Source: Mycobacterium shigaense
GTDB lineage: Bacteria; Actinomycetota; Actinomycetes; Mycobacteriales; Mycobacteriaceae
NCBI RefSeq assembly: GCF_002356315.1
Contig: NZ_AP018164.1
Span: 3,534,001 to 3,598,000, forward strand
Direction: 5' to 3'
Length of the DNA stretch: 64,000 bases
In this document: positions 42,404 to 52,776 of the stretch, one piece after another
How the letters are laid out: each line of letters opens with the position of its first letter
Position numbering within the stretch: position 1 is the first letter of the stretch
Translations under genes and position numbers: made by a program
Notes under the pieces: model-generated
Told to the model about the DNA's origin: nothing
Databases searched by the model: none
What the model saw: the letters and a program-made list of their open reading frames with translations, nothing else

Positions 42404-45390
42404 GCTAGGACTCCAACCTTTCTCGCATCGCGAGCTTGGGGTGAACCGGCGCGCACGGCGTCGATCAGTTCGTGCACGGTGATGCCGCCGAGCATGTGCG
42501 CCACCGGGACCGCGTTGCCCACGGTCCGGCGCAGCCGCTTGCGCAGATCGAGCGCGAGCAGGGAATCGACCCCGAGGTCGATCAGCGAGGCGCTCGGGTC
42601 GATCGACGCCGGATCGCCGAGGTGCAGGGTCGCGGCGAGCTCGGCACGCACGACCTCGGCCAGTTGCTGCGGCACCCCGTCGCCACCGCCGGCTGCATCG
42701 CCGTCGTGCGTCGCGCTGAATGGCGTTGGCATGCCCTGGCTTTCAAAGAACACCGCGAGGCGGTCGAAGTCGGCATCGAAGATCAGCGGGTCGGCGTCGT
42801 AGCGATACAGGCCGGCCTCGATGGCCAGCCCCGGGTCCATCGCGACCAGTCCGGAGCGTTCGGTGCGAGTGATCTCGTTGCCCGCCACGACTCCGGCGCT
42901 TTGCCACAATCCCCAGCGGATCGCGATGCAGTCCCGCCCGCCGCGCCGCAATTGCGCGGCCAGCACATCGAGCAGCCGATTCGACGCCGCATAGGCCGCG
43001 TGACTGTAACCGCCCCAGACCCCGAAGACCGAGGAGCAGGCCAGCATCCGGCAGTCCGGCCGCAGCGGCCACAGGTCGGCCAGCCGCGCCAGCCCGACGA
43101 CCTTCGCGGCGCACACCTCGGCCACGTCCGCGCCGGTGAGATCGGCACGCCGGCGCGCCCGGGCGATGCCGGCGGTGTGGATCACCAATGACGCCCCCGC
43201 GCCGGCATATTCGGCCGCGACGGCGGACAGCGCGGCCGCGTCGGTGATGTCGCACCGCGGCGCCTGCACCACCACGTCGTAGTTCTCGGCGAGCCGGGCC
43301 AGGGCGGGCGCGTCGACTCCGTTGCGGCTCAACAGGGTAACCGTGCGCGCCCCGTGTTCGACGCAGTAGCGGGCGTACTGCAGCCCGATGGCCCCGTTGC
43401 CTCCGGTGATCACCACGTGGTCCAGTGCGGCGGCGTCCAGCGGTCGGGCGGTCGCCGATTCCCGGCAGTCGCGGAAGGTTCGAACATACCGTCGCGGCGA
43501 CTCGGCGCCGCGCAGCGCGACCTCGGCCGCCTCGCCGAGCAGCGCGTCGACGACGGCGCGCGCCGTGCCGGCGTCGACGTCGCGGTGCGGCAGGTCGAGG
43601 TGCCCGAATGCCTGATCCGGGAATTCGAACCCGACGCTGCGATGCATTGCGGCCAGCGCCGCCTGCGCGCCGGAGACATTCGCCGCGTCGGCGCCGAACT
43701 GTTCGGCGCCGGCAGTCAGCAGCCAGACCGCCCGGCAGCCGGGGCCGACGATCGCGGCGTAATCGGGAAGGCCCGCGTCAGGCCGGCCGGCGATCTGTTC
43801 GATCGCGGTGGTGACGTCGTGACGATCGAGTTCCGGCGCGATGATCGCGACGATCTCCGCCTGCTGCGGCGCCACCGCAACGCAGCCCGGGGACGCCGCG
43901 ACCGCGTCGATCAGCTGCTGCGTCCAGGCGCCGGGCTCGCCGACAACCGCGATCCCGCGGGCCGTCGCGCCGCCGGCGGGCGCCGGGGCCGCCGGCTGCC
44001 AGTCCTCGACGGCGACGGTCAACGTGGCAACCGGGGTGACGTCGGACAGCGGTTCCGGCGTCGCCCAGAGTTGCAACGCCCGCATCGGCGCGTTGGGGAA
44101 ATTGCGCAGTGGTGGGCGCACACCTCCCGGGATGGCGTCGGCCCACCGGCAGCGGGGGTGGGCCGTTGCGACGGTCGCGATGTTCGCCGACAGCGAGTCG
44201 GTGATCGACTCGTCTCGATGACCGGAGCCGACTATCAGCGCGTCGTCGACGATGTCGGCCAACGGATACAGCAGCGCCGGGTGCGCGGACAACTCGATGA
44301 ACGCGTCGGCCCCGCACTTCTGGGCGAACTGCACGGCCCGATCGAACCGTACTGTGCCGCAGAGATTTTCATACCAGTACTCGGGGAAGTCGGTATCGCT
44401 GCCGACCTGGCCGCCCACCGTGGATCCGATGAATGTCACCGGCCCGTCGCGGAATGTCGAGTCGGGTATGCGCTCGATCAGGTCGGTGCGCAGCTGCCGT
44501 AGCGCGCTGGTGTGCCCCGGGTAGTCGACGGCCAGGTGATGGGTGAAGATGCCCCGCTGCCCCGCCAGCCGCACCGCGGCGGCCACCGCATCGTGGTCAC
44601 CGGAGACCACGGTTGACGACGGCCCGTTGACCGCCGATACCTCCAGCCACCCCGCGGTGTCGGCCAACACGGACTCAGCCCCGTCGACGCCGACACCGAG
44701 CACCGCCATCGCGTAGCGGCCGGTCAGTCCATCGACGACGGTGGCTCGTGCTGCCACCAGGGCGACGGCGTCCGGCAGCGATATCGCCTCGGCCACATAG
44801 GCCGCCGCGACCTCGCCGAGGCTGTGCCCCACGGTCAGATCGGGACGGACCCCGAAACACTGCCACGCCGCGGCCAAGCTGACCGCGTGGGTGAACTGGG
44901 CCGCCTGGATCTCGGTCCGCGCCCAGTCCCGATCCAGCTCGCCCACCAGATAGGCCAGCGGAGAAGGGAATCCACCCGCGACGAACGCATCCGCGCAGCT
45001 GTCCGCCGTCTCCCGGTAGTCCGCCAGCCGGCCGTAGGCGTCGGCTCCCATCCCCCGCCATTGATTGCCCTGACCCGGAAAGACGAACGCGACACGGGGC
45101 GTCGCGATCCCGGCGGCGCCGACGACCAGGTCGTGTTCGTCGCCGCGGGCGATCGCCGACAACCCCTCGATCAACTCGGCGCGGTTCGCGGCGCGGACGA
45201 CGGCGCGGTGCCTGCGGACCCGCCGCAGCCGCAGCAGCGTCGATGCGACCGACGAGGTCACGTCCGCGCAGTCGCCCGCGCTGCGGTCGAGGTAGGTCAG
45301 AATCGCCGCCGCCTCCTGGCGGATCAGCTCGGCGTCGTGCGCGGAGAGCAGTACCGGGACACGGCCGTCGGGCAGCACATGATCGAGCAC
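42400..45390 (-). CDS. mbtD: MbtD, polyketide synthase (AT-KR-ACP)
   Basis: This 996-residue PKS, with MbtC, is thought to build the 3-hydroxybutyrate unit of mycobactin. The acyltransferase domain has [12 protein letters not shown] and the Ser nucleophile in [11 protein letters not shown] (near 188). The ketoreductase has the NADPH motif [10 protein letters not shown] (near 663) and the Ser/Tyr/Asn catalytic set in [19 protein letters not shown]. The ACP Ser is in [11 protein letters not shown] (near 940). No dehydratase or enoylreductase is present, consistent with a beta-hydroxy product. GTG at 45390 overlaps the mbtC stop (TAGTG), and the length is close to M. tuberculosis MbtD. Confidence 0.94.
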   Translation of the reverse strand: MLDHVLPDGRVPVLLSAHDAELIRQEAAAILTYLDRSAGDCADVTSSVASTLLRLRRVRRHRAVVRAANRAELIEGLSAIARGDEHDLVVGAAGIATPRVAFVFPGQGNQWRGMGADAYGRLADYRETADSCADAFVAGGFPSPLAYLVGELDRDWARTEIQAAQFTHAVSLAAAWQCFGVRPDLTVGHSLGEVAAAYVAEAISLPDAVALVAARATVVDGLTGRYAMAVLGVGVDGAESVLADTAGWLEVSAVNGPSSTVVSGDHDAVAAAVRLAGQRGIFTHHLAVDYPGHTSALRQLRTDLIERIPDSTFRDGPVTFIGSTVGGQVGSDTDFPEYWYENLCGTVRFDRAVQFAQKCGADAFIELSAHPALLYPLADIVDDALIVGSGHRDESITDSLSANIATVATAHPRCRWADAIPGGVRPPLRNFPNAPMRALQLWATPEPLSDVTPVATLTVAVEDWQPAAPAPAGGATARGIAVVGEPGAWTQQLIDAVAASPGCVAVAPQQAEIVAIIAPELDRHDVTTAIEQIAGRPDAGLPDYAAIVGPGCRAVWLLTAGAEQFGADAANVSGAQAALAAMHRSVGFEFPDQAFGHLDLPHRDVDAGTARAVVDALLGEAAEVALRGAESPRRYVRTFRDCRESATARPLDAAALDHVVITGGNGAIGLQYARYCVEHGARTVTLLSRNGVDAPALARLAENYDVVVQAPRCDITDAAALSAVAAEYAGAGASLVIHTAGIARARRRADLTGADVAEVCAAKVVGLARLADLWPLRPDCRMLACSSVFGVWGGYSHAAYAASNRLLDVLAAQLRRGGRDCIAIRWGLWQSAGVVAGNEITRTERSGLVAMDPGLAIEAGLYRYDADPLIFDADFDRLAVFFESQGMPTPFSATHDGDAAGGGDGVPQQLAEVVRAELAATLHLGDPASIDPSASLIDLGVDSLLALDLRKRLRRTVGNAVPVAHMLGGITVHELIDAVRAGSPQARDARKVGVLA

Positions 45391-46688
45391 TAGGCGACCT
45401 CGGGGACGGACACGATCAGATGCGCGTTGGTGCCGGCAATGCCGAAGGCCGACGCCGCCGCGGTCCGCAGCCCGCCGACCGCCGGCCATGGCGTCAGGGT
45501 CTGTGCGAGGCGCAAACCCTGGCTTTCCCAGTCGATTTCCGGGCTGGCCTGAGCGGCGTGCAGGGTCGGCGGCACGGCGCCGTGTTCGGCGGAGACCAAC
45601 ACCTTGGCCAACCCGAGCGCGCCGGCCGCGGCCAGCGCGTGGCCGACGTTGGATTTCACCGAGCCCAGCAGCGCCCCGGTGCCTGGCGCCGTGTCGCCGT
45701 ACGTCTGTGCGAGCGAACGTAATTCGGTGCGATCACCGAGCCGGGTGCCGGTGCCGTGGCCCTCGATCATCCCCACCTCCCCAGGTTTGATCTCCGCCCG
45801 CTCGATGGCCCGCCGGAACAGCCGAATCTGCGCTTGTTCGCTGGGCGCGCTGAGCCCGGCGCTGCGGCCGTCCTGGTTAACGGCGGTGGCGCGAACCTCG
45901 GCCACGATCGGTCGCCCGTCCCGCACCGCGGCCGACTTGCGTTGCAGCACAAACATGGCCGCCCCCTCGGCCCACACCGTCCCGCTGGCCCGCGCGCTGT
46001 AGGGGCGGCACACACCGTCATCGGACAGGGCGTGCTGTTTGGAGAACTCGACGAAGAAGCCGGGCGAGCCCAGCACGTTCACGCCGCCGGCCAGCGCCAG
46101 ATCGCAATCGCCGTCCTGCAACGAGCGCACGGCGACGTGAAACGCCACGAGCGCGGACGCGCAGGAGGAGTCCAGGGTGAGCGCCGGACCGGACAGGCCG
46201 AGGGTGTAGGCGATTCGCCCCGAGATTACGCTCAGCGCCGTCCCGGCGAGCAGATGACCGCTGTGGCCGGAGAACTCGGCCATCGGGGGTCCGTAGCCGG
46301 TGGCCGACGCGCCGACGAAGCAGCCCACGTCCTGGCCGGCCAGGTCGTCGGGGTTGATGCCACTGTTTTCCAGGGCACGCCAGGAGACCCGGAGCACGAC
46401 CCGCTGCTGGGGATCCATCGCGACGGCCTCGCGGGGCGAGATGCCGAAAAACTCCGGATCGAATGTGGCTGCCCCGCTGAGGAATCCGCCGCTGTTGTGA
46501 ATTTCTTTGAATCCGCCGCGGCGCGATCCGGCGAGCAGGTCGGCGACCGCCCACCCGCGATCGGTGGGGAACGGACCCAGCGCCTCGCGGCCGTGCGCCA
46601 ACAGCTCCCACAGTCCGTCGGCGGTGTCGATACCGCCGGGCGCCTCGATTCCCATGCCGACGATCACGACGGGGTCGGTGTCAGGCAT
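45390..46688 (-). CDS. mbtC: MbtC, beta-ketoacyl synthase
   Basis: This 432-residue stand-alone ketosynthase condenses acyl units for the mycobactin hydroxy acid with MbtD. The catalytic Cys is in LTLDSSCASALVAFH, and the His residues in GHGTGTRLGD and KSNVGHALAAAG. The N terminus VVIVGMGIEAPGGIDTADGL is typical of modular PKS ketosynthases. The ATG at 46688 overlaps mbtT by 8 bases, and its stop overlaps the mbtD start. Confidence 0.95.
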   Translation of the reverse strand: MPDTDPVVIVGMGIEAPGGIDTADGLWELLAHGREALGPFPTDRGWAVADLLAGSRRGGFKEIHNSGGFLSGAATFDPEFFGISPREAVAMDPQQRVVLRVSWRALENSGINPDDLAGQDVGCFVGASATGYGPPMAEFSGHSGHLLAGTALSVISGRIAYTLGLSGPALTLDSSCASALVAFHVAVRSLQDGDCDLALAGGVNVLGSPGFFVEFSKQHALSDDGVCRPYSARASGTVWAEGAAMFVLQRKSAAVRDGRPIVAEVRATAVNQDGRSAGLSAPSEQAQIRLFRRAIERAEIKPGEVGMIEGHGTGTRLGDRTELRSLAQTYGDTAPGTGALLGSVKSNVGHALAAAGALGLAKVLVSAEHGAVPPTLHAAQASPEIDWESQGLRLAQTLTPWPAVGGLRTAAASAFGIAGTNAHLIVSVPEVA

Positions 46689-47442
46689 CGGCGTTCACCA
46701 GCGCGGCGATCGCCTCGACGTGGTCGTAGAGGTAGAAATGCCCGCCGTCGTACAGCGACAACTCGAACGCTCCGGTGGTGTGCCGTGCCCACAGCCGCAG
46801 CACCTCGACAGCGATGCGGTGGTCGTCGCGCCCGCCGAGGACGTGGATGTCGGCGTCTACCCGGATGTCGGGGCTGGGCTCGTAACGGTTGAACGCCTGG
46901 TAGTCGGCGCGCATCGCGGTGGCCAGCAGCTCCGAGAACTCGTCGTCGGCGAGAAGTTCGGGATCGGTGCCACCCAGATCGGCGAGCTCGGCGAGTACCT
47001 CGTCGTTGCTGGTCGGCAGCTCCGGCATGTCGGCAACCACGCACGGCGGCGGCCCCGCCGATGCCCACAGCTTCCGCACGCGCACGCCGTGCTCCTCGGC
47101 GACACGGGCGAATTCGAACGCGACGACCGCACCCATGCTGTGCCCGAACAGTTGCAGTGGCGCGAGGCTGCCCCACGGGCCGGCCTCGAAGAGGTCGAGG
47201 GCGAGTTCGTGCACGGTTTCGTGCGCCGGTTCGGTGATGCGGTCGGCGCGCTGCGGGTACTGAACGATGTAGATGTCCGCGCCGGCGGCCAGGGCGCCGG
47301 CCAGCACCCGGTAGCTCGCCGCGGCCGCCCCGGCATGGGGGAAGACCACGATCGCGCCTGCCGAACCGGCGCTGCGGCCCGGTATCCGCTTGATCCAGGA
47401 TGGGAATGTGGAGGACATGCTCACCAGCTCTTGGAATCTCAT
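46681..47442 (-). CDS. mbtT: MbtT, type II thioesterase
   Basis: This 253-residue alpha/beta-hydrolase clears misloaded carriers or releases intermediates in mycobactin assembly. The nucleophile elbow is FGHSMGAVVAFEFA, an N-terminal VVFPHAGAAAASYR segment matches type II thioesterases, an Asp lies in HVLGGRDDHR and the His in DGGHFYLYDH. The start overlaps the mbtB stop (ATGA), one base out of frame. M. tuberculosis MbtB, which I recall as about 250 residues longer, appears to carry this domain at its C terminus, so here the domain is a separate gene. Confidence 0.92.
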   Translation of the reverse strand: MRFQELVSMSSTFPSWIKRIPGRSAGSAGAIVVFPHAGAAAASYRVLAGALAAGADIYIVQYPQRADRITEPAHETVHELALDLFEAGPWGSLAPLQLFGHSMGAVVAFEFARVAEEHGVRVRKLWASAGPPPCVVADMPELPTSNDEVLAELADLGGTDPELLADDEFSELLATAMRADYQAFNRYEPSPDIRVDADIHVLGGRDDHRIAVEVLRLWARHTTGAFELSLYDGGHFYLYDHVEAIAALVNADA

Positions 47443-50400
47443 TGCGCCGTTTCACATTTCGCGGGTTGTCCAGAGGCCGCCAGAACGGAGTCGGCGTCCA
47501 TGCCGATGACCTCCAGATACAACTGTGCGACCTGCTCGAGCCGGCCGGGGTAACGCTCGGCGCGGGCGAGCAACCCGGCGAGCGACGAGACGGTGCGGTT
47601 GGCGAAGATATCGGCGACCATGACGTCGGGGGTGTCCAGCCAGGAGCGGATGCGCGCGACAGCCTGGGTGGCCGAAACCGAATCCCCGCCGAGCGCGAAG
47701 AAGTCGTCGTCGATGCCGACCCGTTCAAGACCGAGCAGGTCCGCGACAATCGCGGACAGAGCCGATTCCAGCGCCGTCGACGGCGCGCGGTAGCCGGGCC
47801 CGTCCGTGTCGGAGGTCGAGACCGCGGCGCCGAGCAGCGCCGCGACGGCACGCCGGTCGATCTTGCCGGCGTCGGTGAACGGGATGGTGTCCACCGGCAC
47901 GATGTGGCGCGGAATCATATGCGCGGGAACCAGATCGGCCAGGGTTGCGCGGATGAGCTCGGGCGTCGCACCGTTCGCCGAGTCTGCGCGCACTGCCGCG
48001 GCCAGCACCTCGGCCCCTCCGGGAAGCGCGGCGGCGACGGCTATTTGGACGCCGGGTATCCGCCTCAGCGCGGCCTCGATCTCGCCGAGCTCGATGCGGT
48101 AACCGCTGATCTTGACGCGGTGATCGGCGCGGCCGACGAATTCCAGGGTGCCGTCCGGCCAGTAGCGGACCAGATCGCCGGTGCGGTACCACCGCCGCCC
48201 GTCGTGCTCGACGAACCGCTCCGCGGTCAGGTCGGGACGTCCGCGGTAGCCGCGCGCGATGCCACGGCCGGACACCCAGAACTCGCCGGTGACCCAGTCG
48301 GGGCAGTCGTCGCCGGTGCCGCTGACGACGCGGCAGACGTTGTTGGGCAGCGGAACCCCGAACGGCAGGGCGGCCCAGTCGTCGGGTATCGCGTCGGTGA
48401 CCTCGAAAATAGTGTTGTGCGTTGGGGTTTCGGTCGCGCCGCCTAGCCCGGCGAAGCGCAAGCCGGGCGCCTCGGCGCGCAGCCGGCGTACCAGCTCGGG
48501 CCGCACCCAGTCGCCGCCGGTGGGTATCACCCGCACCGAGGACAGCCGGCCGCGGGCGACTTCGATCAGCATCTCCAGCCAACCCGGCATGAAGTGCAGC
48601 ACCGTAACGCCGTGCGCCTCGATGAGCTGGGCCCACGCGTCGGGGTCGCGGCGCTGGTCCTCGTCGACCACCACGATCGACCCGCCGGTGCGCAAGGTGA
48701 CGAACAGGTCCATCACCGAGATGTCGCCCTCCAGTGTGGACAGGGCCAGGCAACGGTCCCCCGGCCCGATGTCGAAGTGTCGGCCGATGAATTCGACGGT
48801 GTTCATCGCGGCGTCGTGGGTGACCTCGACGCCCTTGGGCTCACCCGTGGACCCCGAGGTGAACAACACGTAGGCGAGATCGGCCGGATCGACTCGTGCG
48901 CAATCGATTTCAGAACTAAACGCCGCGTCGGCCAGCACGTCGGCCAGCATGAGCGCGGGCACCGGCAGCGACAGCCGCTCCCCGCCACACACCAGCGCCA
49001 GGCGCACCCCGCCGGTTTCGAGGATGCGGTGCGCGCGATCGCATGGCTGATCGGCGCCGATCGGCAGATAGGCCGCGCCGGCGGCCAGGATGCCCAACAC
49101 GGCGGGCACCTGCTCGGCCGTCTTCGGGCCCACGACGGCGACGGTGTCGCCGGCCCCGACGCCGGCCGCCCGGACCGCCGCGACGACCGCCAACACCTGG
49201 GCGCGCAGCTGTGCATAACTGAGGTCGCCGGAACTGGCGAACACCGCCGGCGCCTCGGGCCGCCGTTCAGCCTGACGAAAGAAGCCGTCGTGCAAGGCTT
49301 CTCCGCTGGGTGGCGCGGTGCGGCCGTTGACCGTGTCGCGCACCGCCCGCTGGGCGGCCGGCAACGCCGGGGGATCCGGCGCGTCCCACCCGTCGTCGCC
49401 GGAGGCCAATCGGCGCAACTCGTCGATCTGATGGGCGAACATCGCGTCGATGACGCCTGGCGCGAAGACGCCGTCGCGCACATCCCAGTTCACCAGGACC
49501 CCGCCGTCGAACTCGGTCACCTGCGCGTCCAACAACACCTGGGGGCCCTGCGAAATGATCCACACGGGTGAGCCGAATTGTTCGGTGACGTCGGTGCTGA
49601 ACAGCTCCCCGAGCCCCAGCGCGCTGGTGAAGACCACCGGCGCCAGCACCTGGGTGCCGCGATGGCGGCTGAGGTCGCGCAGCACGGACAGCCCCGAGTA
49701 CGCGGAGTGCGCTGCCGCCGTACGCATCGACTCCTGCACGGCAAGCGCCCGTTGCGCCGCGGTGGCCGCGTCGGTCAGGTCGACGTCGAGCAGCAGCGAG
49801 GAGGTGAAGTCGCCGACCAGGTTCTCGACGTCGGGGTGTATCCCCTGGCGGCCGAACAGCGGGACATTGAGCAAGAACCGCGACGTCGACCAGCGTGCCA
49901 CGGCGTTGGCGAACGTCGCGGCCAGCGCCATCGCCGGGGTGATGCCCCGCCCGCGGGCGCGCTCGAACAGCGCGTCGCGCGTCGCCGGGTCCAGCCAGTG
50001 CCAGCGGCGGGTGCTGCGGCGCGAGTCCCGGCTACCAGCGGTGGGCAGCATCGGCGGGTCGGGCAGCTGCGGGATGCGCCGCGCCCACCAGTCGCGGTCG
50101 GCGCCGCGGACCGGCTGCGGCTGCTCCTCCGCGCGGGTCATGGCCTGGCGGTATTCGCGGTAGCTGAACCCGAGCTCGGGCAGGTCGCGGCCGAGGTACA
50201 GGGCGGCCAGGTCCGACATCAGGGTGCGGTAGCTCATCGCGTCGGCGGCCTGCATGTCGAGGTCGACGTGCAGGCGCGAACACTTGCCGGGCAGCAGGGT
50301 CAGCGCGAGTTCGAATACCGCGCCGTCGAGCTCCTGGTGCGACTTGGCATCGCGGATCGCAGCGAGCCGCCGATCGACGTCGTCCGCATCCAGGTCGCGC

Positions 50401-50942
50401 AGATCCGCCACCGCGACCGGGAAATCGCCGCATCCGCCAGCCGGGGCGATGTGCTGCGTGCCGTCGGGCGAGAATCGCACCCGCAGCATGGGGTGCCGCA
50501 GCGCCAGGCGGGTCGCCGCCACCCGCAGCCGCTCGGGGTCGGTGGCACCCCCGTCGAACTCGACATACAGGTGCCCGGCCACCCCGCCGAACTGCTGATT
50601 AGCGGCGCGGCCCACCCACATCGCGTGCTGCATGGGAGCCAGCGGAAAGGGCTCGTCGGCGGCTTCGGCATCCCGGGCCGTCTCGCCGGCCGGCGGCTCA
50701 ACGCCCCGCGAGCGCGCCGCCACCAGCTCGGACCAGGCCTCGATGGTCGGACTGGCGGACAGCGCGGCGAAATCGACGTCGATGCCCTGCCTGCGCCACC
50801 GGCCGGCCAGCGACATCATCCGGATCGAGTCCAGGCCCTGGCCGATCAGATTGTCACCGGGGTGCACCGCGTCGACGCCGACGCCGAGGAGCTCCGCCAC
50901 TTCCGCACGGATGTCCTCCGAGTACGCCGGGGAACGCACCAC
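47439..50942 (-). CDS. mbtB: MbtB, phenyloxazoline synthase (ArCP-Cy-A-PCP)
   Basis: This 1167-residue NRPS joins salicylate to Ser or Thr and cyclises to the oxazoline. The aryl carrier Ser is in GQGLDSIRMMS (near 38). The cyclisation domain at about 95-510 has the DLDMQAAD motif that replaces HHxxxDG. The adenylation domain spans about 540-1030 (FTSGSTGEPKG near 697; pocket Asp in EGDISVMDLF; GLGGATETP; YRTGDL). The peptidyl carrier has LGGDSVSATQ near 1084. No thioesterase follows. It starts at GTG 50942 (or the next GTG at 50939), with AGGAGG just upstream. It is the first gene of the mbtB-T-C-D-E-F-G-H operon and is downstream of IdeR-like boxes. Confidence 0.95.
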   Translation of the reverse strand: MVRSPAYSEDIRAEVAELLGVGVDAVHPGDNLIGQGLDSIRMMSLAGRWRRQGIDVDFAALSASPTIEAWSELVAARSRGVEPPAGETARDAEAADEPFPLAPMQHAMWVGRAANQQFGGVAGHLYVEFDGGATDPERLRVAATRLALRHPMLRVRFSPDGTQHIAPAGGCGDFPVAVADLRDLDADDVDRRLAAIRDAKSHQELDGAVFELALTLLPGKCSRLHVDLDMQAADAMSYRTLMSDLAALYLGRDLPELGFSYREYRQAMTRAEEQPQPVRGADRDWWARRIPQLPDPPMLPTAGSRDSRRSTRRWHWLDPATRDALFERARGRGITPAMALAATFANAVARWSTSRFLLNVPLFGRQGIHPDVENLVGDFTSSLLLDVDLTDAATAAQRALAVQESMRTAAAHSAYSGLSVLRDLSRHRGTQVLAPVVFTSALGLGELFSTDVTEQFGSPVWIISQGPQVLLDAQVTEFDGGVLVNWDVRDGVFAPGVIDAMFAHQIDELRRLASGDDGWDAPDPPALPAAQRAVRDTVNGRTAPPSGEALHDGFFRQAERRPEAPAVFASSGDLSYAQLRAQVLAVVAAVRAAGVGAGDTVAVVGPKTAEQVPAVLGILAAGAAYLPIGADQPCDRAHRILETGGVRLALVCGGERLSLPVPALMLADVLADAAFSSEIDCARVDPADLAYVLFTSGSTGEPKGVEVTHDAAMNTVEFIGRHFDIGPGDRCLALSTLEGDISVMDLFVTLRTGGSIVVVDEDQRRDPDAWAQLIEAHGVTVLHFMPGWLEMLIEVARGRLSSVRVIPTGGDWVRPELVRRLRAEAPGLRFAGLGGATETPTHNTIFEVTDAIPDDWAALPFGVPLPNNVCRVVSGTGDDCPDWVTGEFWVSGRGIARGYRGRPDLTAERFVEHDGRRWYRTGDLVRYWPDGTLEFVGRADHRVKISGYRIELGEIEAALRRIPGVQIAVAAALPGGAEVLAAAVRADSANGATPELIRATLADLVPAHMIPRHIVPVDTIPFTDAGKIDRRAVAALLGAAVSTSDTDGPGYRAPSTALESALSAIVADLLGLERVGIDDDFFALGGDSVSATQAVARIRSWLDTPDVMVADIFANRTVSSLAGLLARAERYPGRLEQVAQLYLEVIGMDADSVLAASGQPAKCETAQ

Positions 50943-50954
50943 GATCCTCCTGAA

Positions 50955-50973
50955 TTAGCACAGGCTGCCCTAA
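50955..50973. promoter_or_regulatory. IdeR/DtxR-like iron box 1 (mbtB-mbtA)
   Basis: TTAGCACAGGCTGCCCTAA matches 14 of 19 positions of the IdeR consensus TTAGGTTAGGCTAACCTAA, including both outer TTAG and CCTAA arms. It lies 13 bases upstream of mbtB and 65 bases upstream of mbtA. IdeR with Fe2+ represses mycobactin genes in mycobacteria; binding here is inferred. Confidence 0.75.
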
Positions 50974-50978
50974 TTTTC

Positions 50979-50997
50979 GCAAGTTAGCCTATCCTCT
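50979..50997. promoter_or_regulatory. IdeR/DtxR-like iron box 2 (mbtB-mbtA)
   Basis: The sequence GCAAGTTAGCCTATCCTCT matches 12 of 19 consensus positions, with the GTTAG and CTA core preserved. It is 5 bases from box 1 and nearer mbtA. Two adjacent boxes in a divergent promoter would let IdeR repress both operons. Confidence 0.6.
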
Positions 50998-51037
50998 GTC
51001 CCGGCACAGCTACCAAGCCCCCCCCTAAGGAACCCAG

Positions 51038-52675
51038 GTGATCCCGAACACAGCACCGCCTCTGAAGGGCTTCGTGCCGTTCCCCGCCGACAGGGCCGCC
51101 GCCTACCGGGCCGCGGGGTACTGGACGGGGCGCCGCCTGGACTCCCTGCTGGCCGACGCGGCGCGGCGGTGGCCGGACAAGATCGCGGTGTGCGACGCCG
51201 GGGCGGACCGGGGCACCGGCCTGACCTTCGCCGGTCTGGACGCGGCGGCAAACCGCGCGGCCGCGGGGTTGCGCGGCCTGGGCATCGCCCCGGGCGAGCG
51301 GGTGCTGCTGCAGCTGCCGAACGGCACACAGTTTGCGGTGGCGCTGTTCGGCCTGCTGCGGGCGGGGGCGATACCGGTGCTGTGCCTGCCCGGCCACCGC
51401 GCCGCGGAGCTGGCGCATTTCGCCAGGGTCGGCGACGCCGTGGGCCTGCTGATCGCCGATACCGCAAACGGTTTCGACTATCGGGCGATGGCGCGTGGCC
51501 TGATCGCCGACCACCCCGGACTGAGGCACGTCATCGTCGACGGCGACCCCGCGGAGTTCGTCTCGTGGCGGCGGCTGCGTGACTCGGCGGCAGCCGCCGA
51601 AGCGATCGCTCCGCCCGACCCCGGATCGCCTGCTCTGCTGCTGGTTTCGGGCGGCACCACCGGTCTGCCCAAACTCATCCCGCGCACGCACGACGACTAC
51701 GTGTTCAACGCGACCGCGAGCGCCGAACTCTGCCGCCTGGGCAACGACGACATCTATCTGGTGGTGCTCTCGGCGGGCCACAATTTCCCGCTGGCCTGCC
51801 CCGGTCTGCTCGGCGCCATCAGCGTCGGCGCCACCACGGTGTTCGGCACCGATCCCAGCCCCGAGGCCGCGTTCGACGCGATCGCGCGCCACGGCGTCAC
51901 GGTGACCGCCCTGGTGCCAGCGCTGGCCAAGCTGTGGGCCCAAGCCTGCGACTGGGAGCCGGTGACGCCGAAAACGCTGCGGCTGTTGCAGGTTGGCGGG
52001 GCCAAGCTGGAGCCGGACGACGCGCGGCGGGTACGCGAAACGCTGACCCCCAGTCTGCAGCAGGTGTTCGGGATGGCCGAGGGGCTGCTGAACTACACAC
52101 GACTGGACGACCCGGCTGACGTGGTGGACGACACCCAGGGCCGGCCGCTGTGCGGGGCCGACGAGCTGCGCATCGTCGACGGTGCGGGCGAGCCGGTGGC
52201 GCCCGGCGACGAGGGCGAACTGCTGGTGCGCGGCCCGTACACGCTCAACGGCTACTTCCGCGCCGAGCGGGACAACGAACGCAGTTTCGATCCGGACGGG
52301 TTCTACCGCAGCGGCGACCTGGTCCGCCGCCGCGGCGACGGCAACCTGGTGGTGACGGGCCGGATCAAGGACGTCATCACCCGCGCCGGCGAAACCATCG
52401 CCGCCCAGGACCTCGAGGAGCGAATGCTGACCCACCCGGCGATCTTCTCGGCGGCCGTCGTCGCGCTGCCAGATGCGTACCTCGGCGAAAAGATCTGTGC
52501 TGCGGTCGTTTTCACCGGCGATGCGATCGAGCTGGCCGAGCTGAACACCTACCTCGACGAGCGAGGGGTGGCCGCGCATGCCCGGCCGGACATGCTGGTC
52601 GCACTGCCGGCGTTGCCCACCACGCCGATCGGGAAGATCGACAAGAAGGCCATCATCCGCCAGATCGGAATGTGA
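51038..52675 (+). CDS. mbtA: MbtA, salicyl-AMP ligase
   Basis: This 545-residue stand-alone adenylation enzyme activates salicylate and loads it on the MbtB aryl carrier. The ATP loop is LLLVSGGTTGLPKLIPRTH (near 205), the aryl pocket LSAGHNFPLACPGLLG, then VFGMAEGLLNYTRLDD, FYRSGDLVRR and the A10 lysine in TPIGKIDKKAIIRQ at the C terminus. GTG at 51038 follows TAAGGA. It is divergent from mbtB across the IdeR-like boxes. The enzyme is full-length. Confidence 0.97.
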   Translation: MIPNTAPPLKGFVPFPADRAAAYRAAGYWTGRRLDSLLADAARRWPDKIAVCDAGADRGTGLTFAGLDAAANRAAAGLRGLGIAPGERVLLQLPNGTQFAVALFGLLRAGAIPVLCLPGHRAAELAHFARVGDAVGLLIADTANGFDYRAMARGLIADHPGLRHVIVDGDPAEFVSWRRLRDSAAAAEAIAPPDPGSPALLLVSGGTTGLPKLIPRTHDDYVFNATASAELCRLGNDDIYLVVLSAGHNFPLACPGLLGAISVGATTVFGTDPSPEAAFDAIARHGVTVTALVPALAKLWAQACDWEPVTPKTLRLLQVGGAKLEPDDARRVRETLTPSLQQVFGMAEGLLNYTRLDDPADVVDDTQGRPLCGADELRIVDGAGEPVAPGDEGELLVRGPYTLNGYFRAERDNERSFDPDGFYRSGDLVRRRGDGNLVVTGRIKDVITRAGETIAAQDLEERMLTHPAIFSAAVVALPDAYLGEKICAAVVFTGDAIELAELNTYLDERGVAAHARPDMLVALPALPTTPIGKIDKKAIIRQIGM

Positions 52676-52776
52676 CTCGATGGATTTGCCCGTCGTCTTT
52701 GACTCCCCCGCCGGGGAGCTCTCCAGCAGAAACAATGCCATTGACGAATGTCACCATTTGCGATTGACTGCATGGC

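Noticed and set aside
45391-45489. Upstream extension of MbtD
   Set aside because: It overlaps the mbtC 3' end in another frame; the GTG overlapping the mbtC stop is the natural coupled start.
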